DNA from: Mycolicibacter virginiensis
GTDB lineage: Bacteria > Actinomycetota > Actinomycetes > Mycobacteriales > Mycobacteriaceae
Assembly: GCF_022374935.2 (NCBI RefSeq)
Contig: NZ_CP092430.2
Coordinates: forward strand, 496,001-560,000
Direction: 5' to 3'
Length of the DNA: 64,000 bases
The notes under the pieces were generated by a model that was given only the letters and a program-made list of their open reading frames with translations, did not search any database and was not told where the DNA came from. Made by a program: the position numbers and the translations under genes. Positions 8,250-15,655 of the stretch are shown here, one piece after another. Each line of letters starts with the position of its first letter. Positions within the stretch are counted from its first letter, which is position 1.

Positions 8250-8485
8250 GCTGCACCTCCGAGGATCCGGCGACTGTCAATGAAGTCGTTGAGATCTGCT
8301 TCAAAAATCGTGATTTTCAAGCCGATTCTGTACGCCGGAATTTCACCCGACAGTGCCAATCTCCGCGCCGTTTTGACGGACTTCCCGATGGCCGCGGCGA
8401 CGTCGTCGAGGCCGAGTCCGCGGCCTCGGTCGAGCACCGCGGCTCGCGGTTCCGGTACCGGCTCGGGGCCAGGGATGGGGGTCAT
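8246..8485 (-). CDS. Small excisionase-type HTH protein, first gene of the leftward operon
   Basis: 79 residues. The core LDDVAAAIGKSVKTARRLALSGEIPAYRIG plus ITIFEADLNDFIDSR is the compact helix-turn-helix/wing fold of excisionase-like (HTH_17) regulators. As first gene of the leftward operon, facing the transfer operon across a repeat-rich 299-bp region, it is a good candidate for a switch controlling both directions. The start ATG at 8485 is preceded by GAAAGTGAG, a moderate Shine-Dalgarno. Confidence 0.7.
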   Translation of the reverse strand: MTPIPGPEPVPEPRAAVLDRGRGLGLDDVAAAIGKSVKTARRLALSGEIPAYRIGLKITIFEADLNDFIDSRRILGGAA

Positions 8486-8545
8486 ATCTGCTCACTTTCG
8501 TTCTGCGCACGATGATCTCGTGCTGGTGTGACAGAACTTCCCAAA

Positions 8546-8662
8546 CTTGGACAGGCTTGGACGAATGCGGCGCGATCGGCGCGACACGGCGCCGATTTCG
8601 CCAACTATTTCTGTGATGTGCATCACATGGTCAGCCTTGGACGGGCTTGGACAGGGTTGGCC
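8546..8662. promoter_or_regulatory. CTTGGAC direct repeats in the divergent control region
   Basis: CTTGGAC occurs at 8546 and 8556 (10-bp period) and again at 8636 and 8646, followed by GTTGGCC at 8656. The two clusters flank a CRP-type palindrome. A 10-bp period puts successive copies on the same helical face, which suggests binding by a regulator such as the adjacent HTH protein. The 299-bp gap 8486-8784 appears to be regulatory only. Confidence 0.5.
8612..8627. promoter_or_regulatory. Perfect CRP-type operator TGTGA-N6-TCACA
   Basis: TGTGATGTGCATCACA matches TGTGA-N6-TCACA exactly, the consensus bound by CRP-family proteins including mycobacterial Crp (Rv3676). It lies between the two CTTGGAC clusters and between two divergent operons, so it could tie element transfer or maintenance to cAMP signalling. 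Confidence 0.6.
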
Positions 8663-8784
8663 AGACTTACCCATGAAATCCCCAAACCGACTGTCCTGCA
8701 CTGATTTCCATGTCCAACCGACCGCATATCGCAGGCTAACCTGTGCTGCATCGGAAGGGCAATACCGCGGAAGGACGTGACAAA

Positions 8785-8901
8785 ATGCTCTCTCTCATCC
8801 CACTCATCGCACTCGCTCAAATGGCCGGATTCGGCGTCGCAACCGCCGTTGCCGCGGCCGGAACCGCCGCTGCATTCGCTTTGTTTGGGGTGCTCCGGTG
8901 A
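8785..8901 (+). CDS. 38-residue hydrophobic membrane peptide, first gene of the transfer operon
   Basis: ATG 8785 is preceded by AAGGA at 8771-8775. The 38 codons encode a peptide starting MLSLIPLIALAQMAGFG and ending AAAFALFGVLR, essentially one transmembrane helix. Its stop overlaps the GTG of the next gene by 4 nt (GTGA), which supports it as a real, coupled gene. No family recognised. It may be a transfer-complex subunit or a leader peptide. Confidence 0.6.
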   Translation: MLSLIPLIALAQMAGFGVATAVAAAGTAAAFALFGVLR

Positions 8902-9848
8902 GCGCCTTGCTCGCCGTCGGCGATGTCGCTGACGCCACGTCGCTGCTCGACCGGTGGCAGCTTTTCAGCGCCGGCGCGTTCCTGGTCCTCGCGTTTCTGG
9001 TGAGGGGATCCGAAGAATCAACTCCCGCTGATCGTGACCCGCACGGTCCAGTTGCGGGCCGGGTTGCGGCCCAGACCGAGCACAACAACTCGATGGCCTC
9101 TGTGTTGTTCGCGGCTGCCGTGACCATGCTGGCTTGGGGCCTCGCCGGCGGCGGTGTGGGGCTGATTGTCGGTGTCGCCGCTGGAGGTTTCGCGGCAACA
9201 AGTTTCAAGCGATCCGATCACGCCGAAGAAGCCGTTGCGGGTTACGACCTCGCTGAGCAGCAGTGGCGGCGCGACCAGCAGATCGCCGCGCAGAACCCCA
9301 TTCAGCCGCCCGACCCGTATGCGCACCTGCGGCATCTGCCGATCGACTTGGTACCGCCTCCGGAGCCGGTGGTGCAGGCGGTTCCGGAGCCGCACCTGAA
9401 CCCGGAACAGGCTGCGCAGCTGTACCGGCTGCAGCAGGCGACGGGTGGGTGGGAACCGCGTTCCGGCTCTGCGATCGCCGCCGTCATGTCGATAGACGGC
9501 CAGCCCGACCCGGCGCAGGCAGCGATTCTGAAAGTGGGCCGTGATCTGGGTTGGGGCCGTGTCATCACTGGTGAAGCCGGCCAGCGGTGGGAGCCGTGGG
9601 TGCATCTGGTTCATGTGCGGGAGATCAACGGTGGTGACGCCGAGCTCGTGCTGCAGATCACCCACGCAAGCATCGACGAGGACACCATGCGGAAGCACTT
9701 GCCGGCCCTCCTGCGTGCGCTGAAGGTGCGTGACGGACAGGTCGATCGGGACATCCACTCGGGTGCCTTGGTACTCACCGTGACCAACGAGAAGCCAGCT
9801 GCGCCGGCCGCTGAGACCGGTGACGGCTTCGACCCGAACTGGAGCTGA
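8898..9848 (+). CDS. Membrane protein of the transfer operon
   Basis: 316 residues. One membrane segment lies near 22-36. A hydrophobic hairpin spans about 66-101 (MASVLFAAAVTMLAWGL, then GVGLIVGVAAGGF). A soluble region of about 210 residues follows, with a proline-rich stretch and a C-terminal domain (WEPWVHLVHVREINGGDAEL) ending FDPNWS. The family was not recognised. Its position between the small membrane peptide and the FtsK-like translocase suggests a membrane partner of the translocase. The translocase ATG follows one base after the stop codon. Confidence 0.65.
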   Translation: MSALLAVGDVADATSLLDRWQLFSAGAFLVLAFLVRGSEESTPADRDPHGPVAGRVAAQTEHNNSMASVLFAAAVTMLAWGLAGGGVGLIVGVAAGGFAATSFKRSDHAEEAVAGYDLAEQQWRRDQQIAAQNPIQPPDPYAHLRHLPIDLVPPPEPVVQAVPEPHLNPEQAAQLYRLQQATGGWEPRSGSAIAAVMSIDGQPDPAQAAILKVGRDLGWGRVITGEAGQRWEPWVHLVHVREINGGDAELVLQITHASIDEDTMRKHLPALLRALKVRDGQVDRDIHSGALVLTVTNEKPAAPAAETGDGFDPNWS

Positions 9849-9849
9849 G

Positions 9850-11778
9850 ATGGCCCAGTTTGACGACCCATTCGCTAGTTTCGACAAGCCGGAACCTGCA
9901 CAGGAGCCCGCAGCAGAACCCTCACCGGAGCGGGTCATCGACTCCGAGGCCGCAGCGGACTCGGAGCGTCGGCTGGCGGCTTCAGCCGACGAATACATGC
10001 AGCTCTTGCCGGCGATTGAAGCTGCTGAACCCCTGCGCGGGACGGTGGAAACGGCGAAGCCGCTGACTGGCGTCGATTATGCGCTGGACGCGTGGACCCG
10101 GCTGATTTCGGATCGCGCAACGTCGGTCGAATGGGGCTTGAACAGCGCCGGCACCGACTTCCGGTCTCGGGCTGTCGCTGTCGGTGGGACGGTCATCCTG
10201 GAGGTCGAATGCGGCAACCCAGCGGCGCGCGAGCTGCTTGCCGAACGGCTGATCGAAATGGCCGAGCGGAGAGGAAATCTGGGCCGGTACAGCTACACCC
10301 CGGGCAGCGCTCTCGGCAGGTTCAACCTGATCCGGGAAGGCGTCGAAGACCCGACTTTCGGGTGGTGCGAGCAGAGCAAAACGTACGCCTTCTATCGTGG
10401 TGGCGACTACCGCCGCAGCATCTGGGATCTGGCCGGCCTGGCGCAGAAGGCTGACCGCGGGCTGCAGTACCCGCAGCCTGAGTTCGGCTCCGATGACCGT
10501 GGCGGAATCGCTACTTTGACCTTGCCTCCGGGCATGCTTCCGAAGCAGGTTCAGGCTGCGGAATCCGCACTGCGACAGGCCCTCGCGATGCCGGAGTTGG
10601 CGGTGACGGTCGACGGAATCCACCCGGTGATCCGCCTGAATCAGCGCCCGATCGTCAGGGAGTTCCCGAAGCAGAACCCGTTGAAAGCGCAGTGGTTTAC
10701 CCGGCCGCGGACGCAGGCGGAACGGCACGCCGCCGCTGCTGATTTCGTGCTCCCGCTGGGTGTCCGTGAGGACGGTTCGCCAATCCTGATCAACCAAGAT
10801 CGAACATGCCATGTTGGCATGTTTGCCGAAAGCGGTGCGGGCAAGACCGTGCTCTTGACCAGCATGGTGCGAGCGGCCGTGCTCCAAGGCGCCGAGGTAA
10901 TCCTGCTGGATGCCAAATCGGGCAAGGACCTGCGGAAACTGGCGCTTGAACGGCTCCCGGGAGTTGTGCACTACAGCGCTGCCCGCGGCGGTAACGACGC
11001 GGTTTTGCACCGTGCGGTGAGGTACGCCCGCGACGAACTGGAACGCCGCCAGGCGCTGTCAGCGCGGCTGATTCAACAAGGCGTTGAGTATCGGCCTACG
11101 CCGCTGCTCATCGCTTTCGATGAGTTCCCGGCCTGGATCAATGACAAGACAAAGAGCAAAGTCAAGGAGATTCGCGACGGTGCGCTAGAGACCCTCGCGA
11201 ACATGTCGTATATCGCTTCTCAGGCACGGGAATTCCGGATTTTCCTGCTGGTAGCCGGACAATTTGCTTACCGCTCAGCGTGGGATGGGGAACTGCAGGC
11301 CAACACCAGCACCCTGGTTCTTTTGGGCCAGCCGACGGAGATCAACAGGCAGAATCTATTCCCTCCTGGAGCCACGCAGCAGCGAATCAAAGAACTCGGT
11401 GACCTCATCAGCCCGAAGATGAAGGGCCGGGGCATCATCGCTGACATCCGCGATGACGGGCCGCCGCAGATCGCGATGTTTCAAGGGTTTTTCAACCCAC
11501 CCGGACGCGACGCTGACGCGTTCGATGCCGCAGTTCGACAGGCCCCGCGACTGCGCCGGTTCGCTTGGCGTTTCCCACTTCCGGGCGAAAAGGGCGGTGA
11601 CGGCAGTTGGCAGAAATGGACGCCCGCGACGGAGCCGTCGTCGAACAGCATCCCGGTGCAGATCCTCGACGGAACGGATGGGGTTCGTGACCCAGCGGCG
11701 GTGATCTTCGACCCGACGTCTGAGTTCTACAAGCCGGGTGCGGCGCCGCTGAGCGGTGCCCATCAGAACGCCAACTAA
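9850..11778 (+). CDS. FtsK/SpoIIIE-type DNA translocase (TraB/TraSA-like transfer protein)
   Basis: 642 residues from ATG 9850, chosen because it directly follows the upstream stop; the longer frame overlaps that gene. The ATPase core has Walker A AESGAGKT ending K332-T333 and Walker B LLIAFDEFP with Asp424-Glu425. Before it lies an FtsK-like segment (LPLGVREDGSPILINQD). After it come QAREFRIFLLVAGQF and NTSTLVLLGQPTE. There is no N-terminal membrane segment, so it probably relies on the upstream membrane protein. In actinomycete elements such FtsK-like proteins move double-stranded DNA between cells in a single-protein conjugation mechanism. This gene is the main evidence that the element is conjugative. 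Confidence 0.85.
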   Translation: MAQFDDPFASFDKPEPAQEPAAEPSPERVIDSEAAADSERRLAASADEYMQLLPAIEAAEPLRGTVETAKPLTGVDYALDAWTRLISDRATSVEWGLNSAGTDFRSRAVAVGGTVILEVECGNPAARELLAERLIEMAERRGNLGRYSYTPGSALGRFNLIREGVEDPTFGWCEQSKTYAFYRGGDYRRSIWDLAGLAQKADRGLQYPQPEFGSDDRGGIATLTLPPGMLPKQVQAAESALRQALAMPELAVTVDGIHPVIRLNQRPIVREFPKQNPLKAQWFTRPRTQAERHAAAADFVLPLGVREDGSPILINQDRTCHVGMFAESGAGKTVLLTSMVRAAVLQGAEVILLDAKSGKDLRKLALERLPGVVHYSAARGGNDAVLHRAVRYARDELERRQALSARLIQQGVEYRPTPLLIAFDEFPAWINDKTKSKVKEIRDGALETLANMSYIASQAREFRIFLLVAGQFAYRSAWDGELQANTSTLVLLGQPTEINRQNLFPPGATQQRIKELGDLISPKMKGRGIIADIRDDGPPQIAMFQGFFNPPGRDADAFDAAVRQAPRLRRFAWRFPLPGEKGGDGSWQKWTPATEPSSNSIPVQILDGTDGVRDPAAVIFDPTSEFYKPGAAPLSGAHQNAN

Positions 11779-11794
11779 AGCCGATAGGAGCACC

Positions 11795-12136
11795 ATGAGC
11801 CGCATCCCCAACCCATCCCACGAAGACATTTTCCAGTCGCGAGCCGAAGCTCCGAAGGCTGCCGCAACAGCCGTTCACGCCGTCGCCGACGCCGTCACGG
11901 CGCTGCGTCAGGTGGCGGCCCAAACCTCCGCCACCCCCGACGAAGTCATCGCCGCTGTCGGACTCTTCCGCTCCGGCCAGGCCGCAGTCGAGGCCGCCCT
12001 GCTGGAGCTGATCGGCGTCGCTGTGCTGGGCGGAGCTTCGATCAGCGCCGCGGCCACCGCGGCCGGCGTCCGCCGGGAGACGCTGGGCCGGCGCCTGGCC
12101 GGAACCGCTGCTGGAAAGCGGGGCGAGGCCCGATGA
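11795..12136 (+). CDS. Small hypothetical transfer-operon protein with HTH-like C-terminus
   Basis: 113 residues from ATG 11795, with AGGAG 4 nt upstream. The frame is open further upstream but would overlap the translocase gene. It is helical and Ala-rich; the C-terminal part (GGASISAAATAAGVRRETLGRRL) looks like a helix-turn-helix. The gene at 12759 has the same plan (GGPIGEIATLTGVAPSTLASQL), so the two may be distant paralogues. Function unknown. Confidence 0.6.
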   Translation: MSRIPNPSHEDIFQSRAEAPKAAATAVHAVADAVTALRQVAAQTSATPDEVIAAVGLFRSGQAAVEAALLELIGVAVLGGASISAAATAAGVRRETLGRRLAGTAAGKRGEAR

Positions 12137-12336
12137 AAACACAGGCGCAGAGGCGTGACCTGGGAGTTCGCACCCCCCTGGCCATGGAATGTGAGCGCGG
12201 GAGCCACATTTCACCGGCTTATGTGATCCAGGGACAGACACAATGCGCGTCCGGGATCAGCGGATGTGACTGCGGAACAACGGAATGTGCGGCTCGGATC
12301 AGCCAATTTGTGACCAGGACGGGAGCGGTTCGATGA
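12133..12336 (+). CDS. Small Cys-containing hypothetical protein
   Basis: 67 residues, linked to both neighbours by ATGA overlaps. It has five cysteines (Cys20, then CASGISGCDCGTTEC), which might bind metal. No family recognised. The perfect coupling on both sides supports translation, but the composition is unusual for a conserved protein. Confidence 0.45.
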   Translation: MKTQAQRRDLGVRTPLAMECERGSHISPAYVIQGQTQCASGISGCDCGTTECAARISQFVTRTGAVR

Positions 12337-12758
12337 GCCCCCGAATCATTCATGCCCGCGACAAGAAGAGTTCCGCAGCCAGCCGCCAGTTCGTGCGGGA
12401 GGCGGCCGCGCAGCTGGTCGAAGCCGAGCAGAGCCGTCTCGAAGCCCTCCGATGGATCGCACGTGCAGAGAGCGATCCATTGAAAGTTTTGGACGCCTTG
12501 GCTGCATATCGCCGCGGCCAGAACGACGTCGACGCAGCGCTGGCAAAGGTCTACGCATCGTTGCGTCTCGGCGGGGTTTCAGCGCACGCACTGGCGACTT
12601 GCATGCGCACCCGCACGCAGACGATCAGCGCGCGCACCGACGCCTTCCCGGAGTCGCGCCGTATAGCGACTGCCAGCCGTTCTGACATTAAGAAGCTGGG
12701 CGGGGAGTACGTGATCTCCCCGCCGCCGACGCCGTCGGCCGTCATTGAGGAGCTGTAA
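12333..12758 (+). CDS. Hypothetical transfer-operon protein
   Basis: 141 residues from ATG 12333 (ATGA overlap with the preceding stop). Helical, Arg/Ala/Glu-rich, with LVEAEQSRLEALRWIARAE and AYRRGQNDVDAALAKVYASL segments and an HTH-like part GGVSAHALATCMRTRTQTISAR. The layout resembles the proteins at 11795 and 12759 (LFRSGQAAVEAALLELIGVAVLGG and LRSAKESMAMTERRLLGLAVLSGG). The three may therefore form a small diverged family. Function unknown. Confidence 0.6.
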   Translation: MSPRIIHARDKKSSAASRQFVREAAAQLVEAEQSRLEALRWIARAESDPLKVLDALAAYRRGQNDVDAALAKVYASLRLGGVSAHALATCMRTRTQTISARTDAFPESRRIATASRSDIKKLGGEYVISPPPTPSAVIEEL

Positions 12759-13091
12759 ATGGGCCGCCGAAAGCTACCGACACCGAGTGGAATCGCGTAC
12801 GCGCAGGCACTTCAACCGCTGAACACTATCGCTCAATCAGCGGTCGGTTCTACCCGCTGGGACGCCGTTGTCGCCGCTGTCGTCGCCCTGCGTTCCGCGA
12901 AGGAATCGATGGCGATGACCGAGCGCCGGCTACTCGGTCTGGCGGTGTTGAGCGGCGGCCCGATCGGTGAGATTGCGACTCTGACGGGCGTCGCCCCGAG
13001 CACGCTGGCGTCGCAGTTGGAAGGCACCGACGCCCGGCTGTTGGGGGAGCGCTTGGTGCGGGATGCGGCCGGGCAGTGGGTGATCGCATGA
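12759..13091 (+). CDS. Hypothetical protein with C-terminal HTH-like segment
   Basis: 110 residues; the ATG directly follows the upstream TAA. Mid-protein helix LRSAKESMAMTERRLLGLAVLSGG and HTH-like GEIATLTGVAPSTLASQLEG. Similar in plan to the genes at 11795 and 12333. Likely DNA-binding accessory protein, inferred only. Confidence 0.6.
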   Translation: MGRRKLPTPSGIAYAQALQPLNTIAQSAVGSTRWDAVVAAVVALRSAKESMAMTERRLLGLAVLSGGPIGEIATLTGVAPSTLASQLEGTDARLLGERLVRDAAGQWVIA

Positions 13092-13390
13092 TCATCTATT
13101 TCGGGTCACGCGCGATAGCCGATGTCATACGGCCGGCGCGATACAGGGCCAGGTTCGGGGACGGCGGTTCAGGCGCCGACATAGCCGCGAGAGGCGGTTT
13201 TTCGGCTCAGAACCGGCTTTTGCGGCGGTGCGTCCGGCTTGCCCGCGATACAGACCGCGCTACAAGCCGCGATACAGACCGCGATACAGGGGTGCCTATA
13301 GACCCCGATCTCGCAATTTCGAATCACGCGGGATTGGCCTATCCCGTGCCCGTCGAAATAGCAGGACGGGAGGTGATGCCGGAACCGTGA
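13088..13390 (+). CDS. Hypothetical protein containing RDTD repeats
   Basis: 100 residues from ATG 13088 (ATGA overlap). The middle encodes RDTDRATSRDTDRDTG, which is the translation of a 12-bp DNA tandem repeat. The DNA repeat may be the functional item and the reading frame incidental. No family recognised. Confidence 0.4.
   Translation: MIIYFGSRAIADVIRPARYRARFGDGGSGADIAARGGFSAQNRLLRRCVRLARDTDRATSRDTDRDTGVPIDPDLAISNHAGLAYPVPVEIAGREVMPEP
13243..13290. repeat. Four 12-bp tandem repeats (consensus CCGCGATACAGA)
   Basis: CCGCGATACAGA, CCGCGCTACAAG, CCGCGATACAGA, CCGCGATACAGG run without gaps, and GCGCGATACAGG occurs once more near 13138. Short direct repeats inside a transfer operon recall the clt loci recognised by TraB-type translocases, though the unit here differs in length. 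Confidence 0.6.
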
Positions 13391-13452
13391 CCCGCTCGGC
13401 CTACACCCCGAATCACGACCCGAATCAGACCCTCAATCCGGAAGGAAAAGAC

Positions 13453-13578
13453 ATGACTGACCCCGACGCCGCACAGGCGGATCGCCCCCGCCACCTCGAC
13501 CAGACGGTGGTGGTCGACCTGACCACCATGCAGGCCTTTTCGGTCGCCGAGTACTCGGCCCGAAACAGCAACAAGTAA
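13453..13578 (+). CDS. 41-residue hypothetical protein
   Basis: ATG 13453 is preceded by GGAAGGAAAA, a good Shine-Dalgarno. The short acidic peptide reads MTDPDAAQADRPRHLDQ, then VVVDLTTMQAFSVAEYSA. The frame extends upstream, but there it translates the 12-bp repeats and overlaps the previous gene. No family recognised. Confidence 0.5.
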   Translation: MTDPDAAQADRPRHLDQTVVVDLTTMQAFSVAEYSARNSNK

Positions 13579-13605
13579 CCACCTCAAAAGACAGGAGAAA
13601 TCACG

Positions 13606-14010
13606 ATGACAAGCAAGACAGTTTCGAAGCGCCTGAGCGCCGACCGCGCAGCGAGGTTCCTCGACCGCGCCGTTTTGAGTGGGAATCTGCCGGCGGAGCT
13701 CGCGCAGCAATGCAGCCAGCTGGTCGCCGAAATCGACGGTGGCCGGACCGGTTCGATCACCGCTCGTGTTCAGGCCCTCGTCGATGGCGCCTGGGTGACC
13801 GCCGCCCGCTCAGCCGTGGTGTCGACGAAATCGGCCAAGGCGGCTCTGGCTGCCCTCCACGATGTGGCTGCCCTGGAGCAGTCACTGGGGCTCGCCCCGG
13901 AGCCGGCAGAAGAGCCCGTCGAAGAGCCCGCACCAGAGCCTGCACCGAAGCCGGTCGCTGACACCGACTTCGGCTTCGACAGCGAGAGCGGTTACGGCGG
14001 TGCCGCATGA
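13606..14010 (+). CDS. Small soluble transfer-operon protein with acidic Pro/Glu tail
   Basis: 134 residues preceded by ACAGGAGAAA. The N-terminal 95 residues are helical (ADRAARFLDRAVLSGNLPAEL; LVDGAWVTAARSAV). A Pro-Glu-Ala repeat tail (EPAEEPVEEPAPEPAPKP) and a Gly/Ser/Phe end follow. It overlaps the next gene by ATGA. Not recognised. The tail suggests a flexible, possibly periplasm-facing or partner-binding segment. Confidence 0.6.
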   Translation: MTSKTVSKRLSADRAARFLDRAVLSGNLPAELAQQCSQLVAEIDGGRTGSITARVQALVDGAWVTAARSAVVSTKSAKAALAALHDVAALEQSLGLAPEPAEEPVEEPAPEPAPKPVADTDFGFDSESGYGGAA

Positions 14011-14468
14011 CGTCCCGCGTGTGGTTGAAGGGGGCGGTGGTCGCAGTTGCGGCCGCCGTCGCCGGCGGCGTCGGTTTCGGACTCGGAACCGTCTCCGGTC
14101 CGGCACCGGAGCGGGTCGTGTTCTCGGAGCAGACTCCGGTGGCGCTGCGGGTCGCTGCGGAGTCCGGGAAGCCGGTGGTGTGGAGGTCGCCGGGGGAGGA
14201 GGTTGCGGACCCGATTTGCCACGCGTGGATCGGCCTGCCGGACGGCACGGCTTGGAAAGTGCCGGAGATCGTGGTCGGGCTGGCGCAGTCACCCGTGATC
14301 CTGGAGCAGGACAACGACATCATCGAAGGATCCGGAATGGGCTGGGGATGCAAGAGGTTGCCCAGCCGCGACAGCGGGAGCCGCAGCAACGAGGTTCTTC
14401 CTCGGTCCGAGAGCGGGGACAGCAATATGCGGCTGCCTGACAGCGGCGGAAACGGAGGTGGGAAGTGA
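14007..14468 (+). CDS. Membrane-anchored cysteine-pair protein, paralogue 1 of 3
   Basis: 153 residues. One N-terminal membrane segment (about 8-28) and an extracytoplasmic domain with AxExGKPVVW, Cys71, the LPDG turn at 77-80, and Cys115 in GWGC. A low-complexity Ser/Gly/Arg tail follows. The next two genes share the pattern (small-x-G-x-P-x-V, Cys, LPDG or MPNG, second Cys about 40 residues later), so this is a tandem family. The cysteines probably form a disulphide outside the membrane. No known family recognised. Confidence 0.6.
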   Translation: MTSRVWLKGAVVAVAAAVAGGVGFGLGTVSGPAPERVVFSEQTPVALRVAAESGKPVVWRSPGEEVADPICHAWIGLPDGTAWKVPEIVVGLAQSPVILEQDNDIIEGSGMGWGCKRLPSRDSGSRSNEVLPRSESGDSNMRLPDSGGNGGGK

Positions 14469-14914
14469 AGATCCTGAAGCAAATCCGCGGCGCACCGCGA
14501 TGGGCACGGGTGACGCTCGCCGCAGTGTGGATTCTGGCGCTGGTTACGGGGTTGGTCATCAGCGGGCAGCTCGCACTGGATGCGAGCTATCAGCGCGGTT
14601 TCGAGGCGGGCGTTTCGGCGCCCGCCCCGGCACCCGCGACGGGGCCGCAGCTGCCGGAGTGGCTGCCGGCCGGCGCCGACCGCACGGCGGCGCTGGAGGC
14701 GATGGAGCGAGGGGTTCCGTTTGTCGTCGAATCACGTGATGAGGGCTTCGGCTGCGTGGCTCGACTGATGCTGCTGCCGGACGGCCGCTTGTGGTGGCTG
14801 CAGCACCCAGAATCCGGCGGCCGGGAACTCACCTGGGAGGTAGGCCGGTGGGGGCTGCCGCACATGGGTTGCGACAGCGAACAACTGCGGCCAGCTAAGG
14901 GAGGCGGACGATGA
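14465..14914 (+). CDS. Membrane-anchored cysteine-pair protein, paralogue 2 of 3
   Basis: 149 residues from GTG 14465 (GTGA overlap). Basic N-terminus, membrane helix about 15-34, Pro/Ala linker (SAPAPAPATGPQLPEW), then MERGVPFVVE, Cys97, MLLPDGRLWWL and Cys136 in HMGC. Same architecture as its two neighbours. It overlaps the next gene by ATGA. Function unknown; likely surface-exposed. Confidence 0.6.
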   Translation: MKILKQIRGAPRWARVTLAAVWILALVTGLVISGQLALDASYQRGFEAGVSAPAPAPATGPQLPEWLPAGADRTAALEAMERGVPFVVESRDEGFGCVARLMLLPDGRLWWLQHPESGGRELTWEVGRWGLPHMGCDSEQLRPAKGGGR

Positions 14915-15573
14915 ACCGGATTCGACGCATTCTCCGGGCACCGGGAAGAGCACTGGCGCGGGTACCGCGGTGGGTACGGACCATGACCGCCGCAGTGGTG
15001 GTTCTGATGTTGATCACCGGCGCGCATCAGCTGGGTTGGGACGGGCGGGGGAAGGTGGAGGAGGAGCTCGCCGCGCTGGAGGCACGACAGGTTTCCCAGG
15101 TCGCCTGGCCGCTCCCCGATTACATCAACGCTGAGAAGGCCGACCAAGCTGCTTCGGAGGGCGTGCCTTTCGTCTGGATGCACCGTGACCGCGATGTTCC
15201 GTGCCACCCCATGGTGCGGATGCCGAACGGGCAGAGTTACTACGTTCCCGCCCAGCGCTGGTGGGGGACGGAAGGCGACGGCCGGATGCTCGACACGACG
15301 ATGGAGTATTACGGCTGCTCGAATACCCCGGATCGCACCATTCCGGGTACATGGCTGACGTGCGCGGAGTGGTCACCGCTGCCCAAGGGGGCGGGGATCC
15401 AGACCGCCTGCGTTTTCCGGGCCGGGTATGAGCGCAAGTGGAGCACCAGCGAGGAAGGCGGCCAGGCGCAGACTCCGTGGTGGCCGACGTCCAGGAACGC
15501 ACCTGCGCGTGAGTCGTGGACCTGCCGTGGTGGTCTTGGTCCGGTGCCCGGATACATCCACTGCGACTGGTGA
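14911..15573 (+). CDS. Membrane-anchored cysteine-pair protein, paralogue 3 of 3, with extra C-terminal domain
   Basis: 220 residues. Basic N-terminus, membrane helix about 22-38, then ASEGVPFVWM, Cys98, RMPNGQSYYVP and Cys136 in YYGC. A further 80 residues contain four more cysteines (TCAEW, TACVF, WTCRG, IHCDW), likely two more disulphides. It is the last gene of the transfer operon and is followed by a very strong terminator. Surface exposure and disulphides are inferred. Such proteins could act in surface exclusion or mating-pair contact. Confidence 0.65.
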   Translation: MNRIRRILRAPGRALARVPRWVRTMTAAVVVLMLITGAHQLGWDGRGKVEEELAALEARQVSQVAWPLPDYINAEKADQAASEGVPFVWMHRDRDVPCHPMVRMPNGQSYYVPAQRWWGTEGDGRMLDTTMEYYGCSNTPDRTIPGTWLTCAEWSPLPKGAGIQTACVFRAGYERKWSTSEEGGQAQTPWWPTSRNAPARESWTCRGGLGPVPGYIHCDW

Positions 15574-15596
15574 CTCCCACCGTCACCCCACCGCCC

Positions 15597-15633
15597 AACC
15601 GGCCCTGCACCTGCTCCAGGTGCAGGGCCGGTT
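15597..15633 (+). terminator. 17-bp perfect hairpin terminator of the transfer operon
   Basis: AACCGGCCCTGCACCTG-CTC-CAGGTGCAGGGCCGGTT is a perfect stem followed by TTCGTGTTC. It separates the rightward operon from the convergent excisionase-like gene and may work in both directions. Confidence 0.85.
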
Positions 15634-15655
15634 TCGTGTTCGGGGGAGGGTGCGG

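Noticed and set aside
8492..8701. 69-codon minus-strand frame in the divergent control region
   Set aside because: No family character; it runs through the operator repeats and the CRP-type palindrome.
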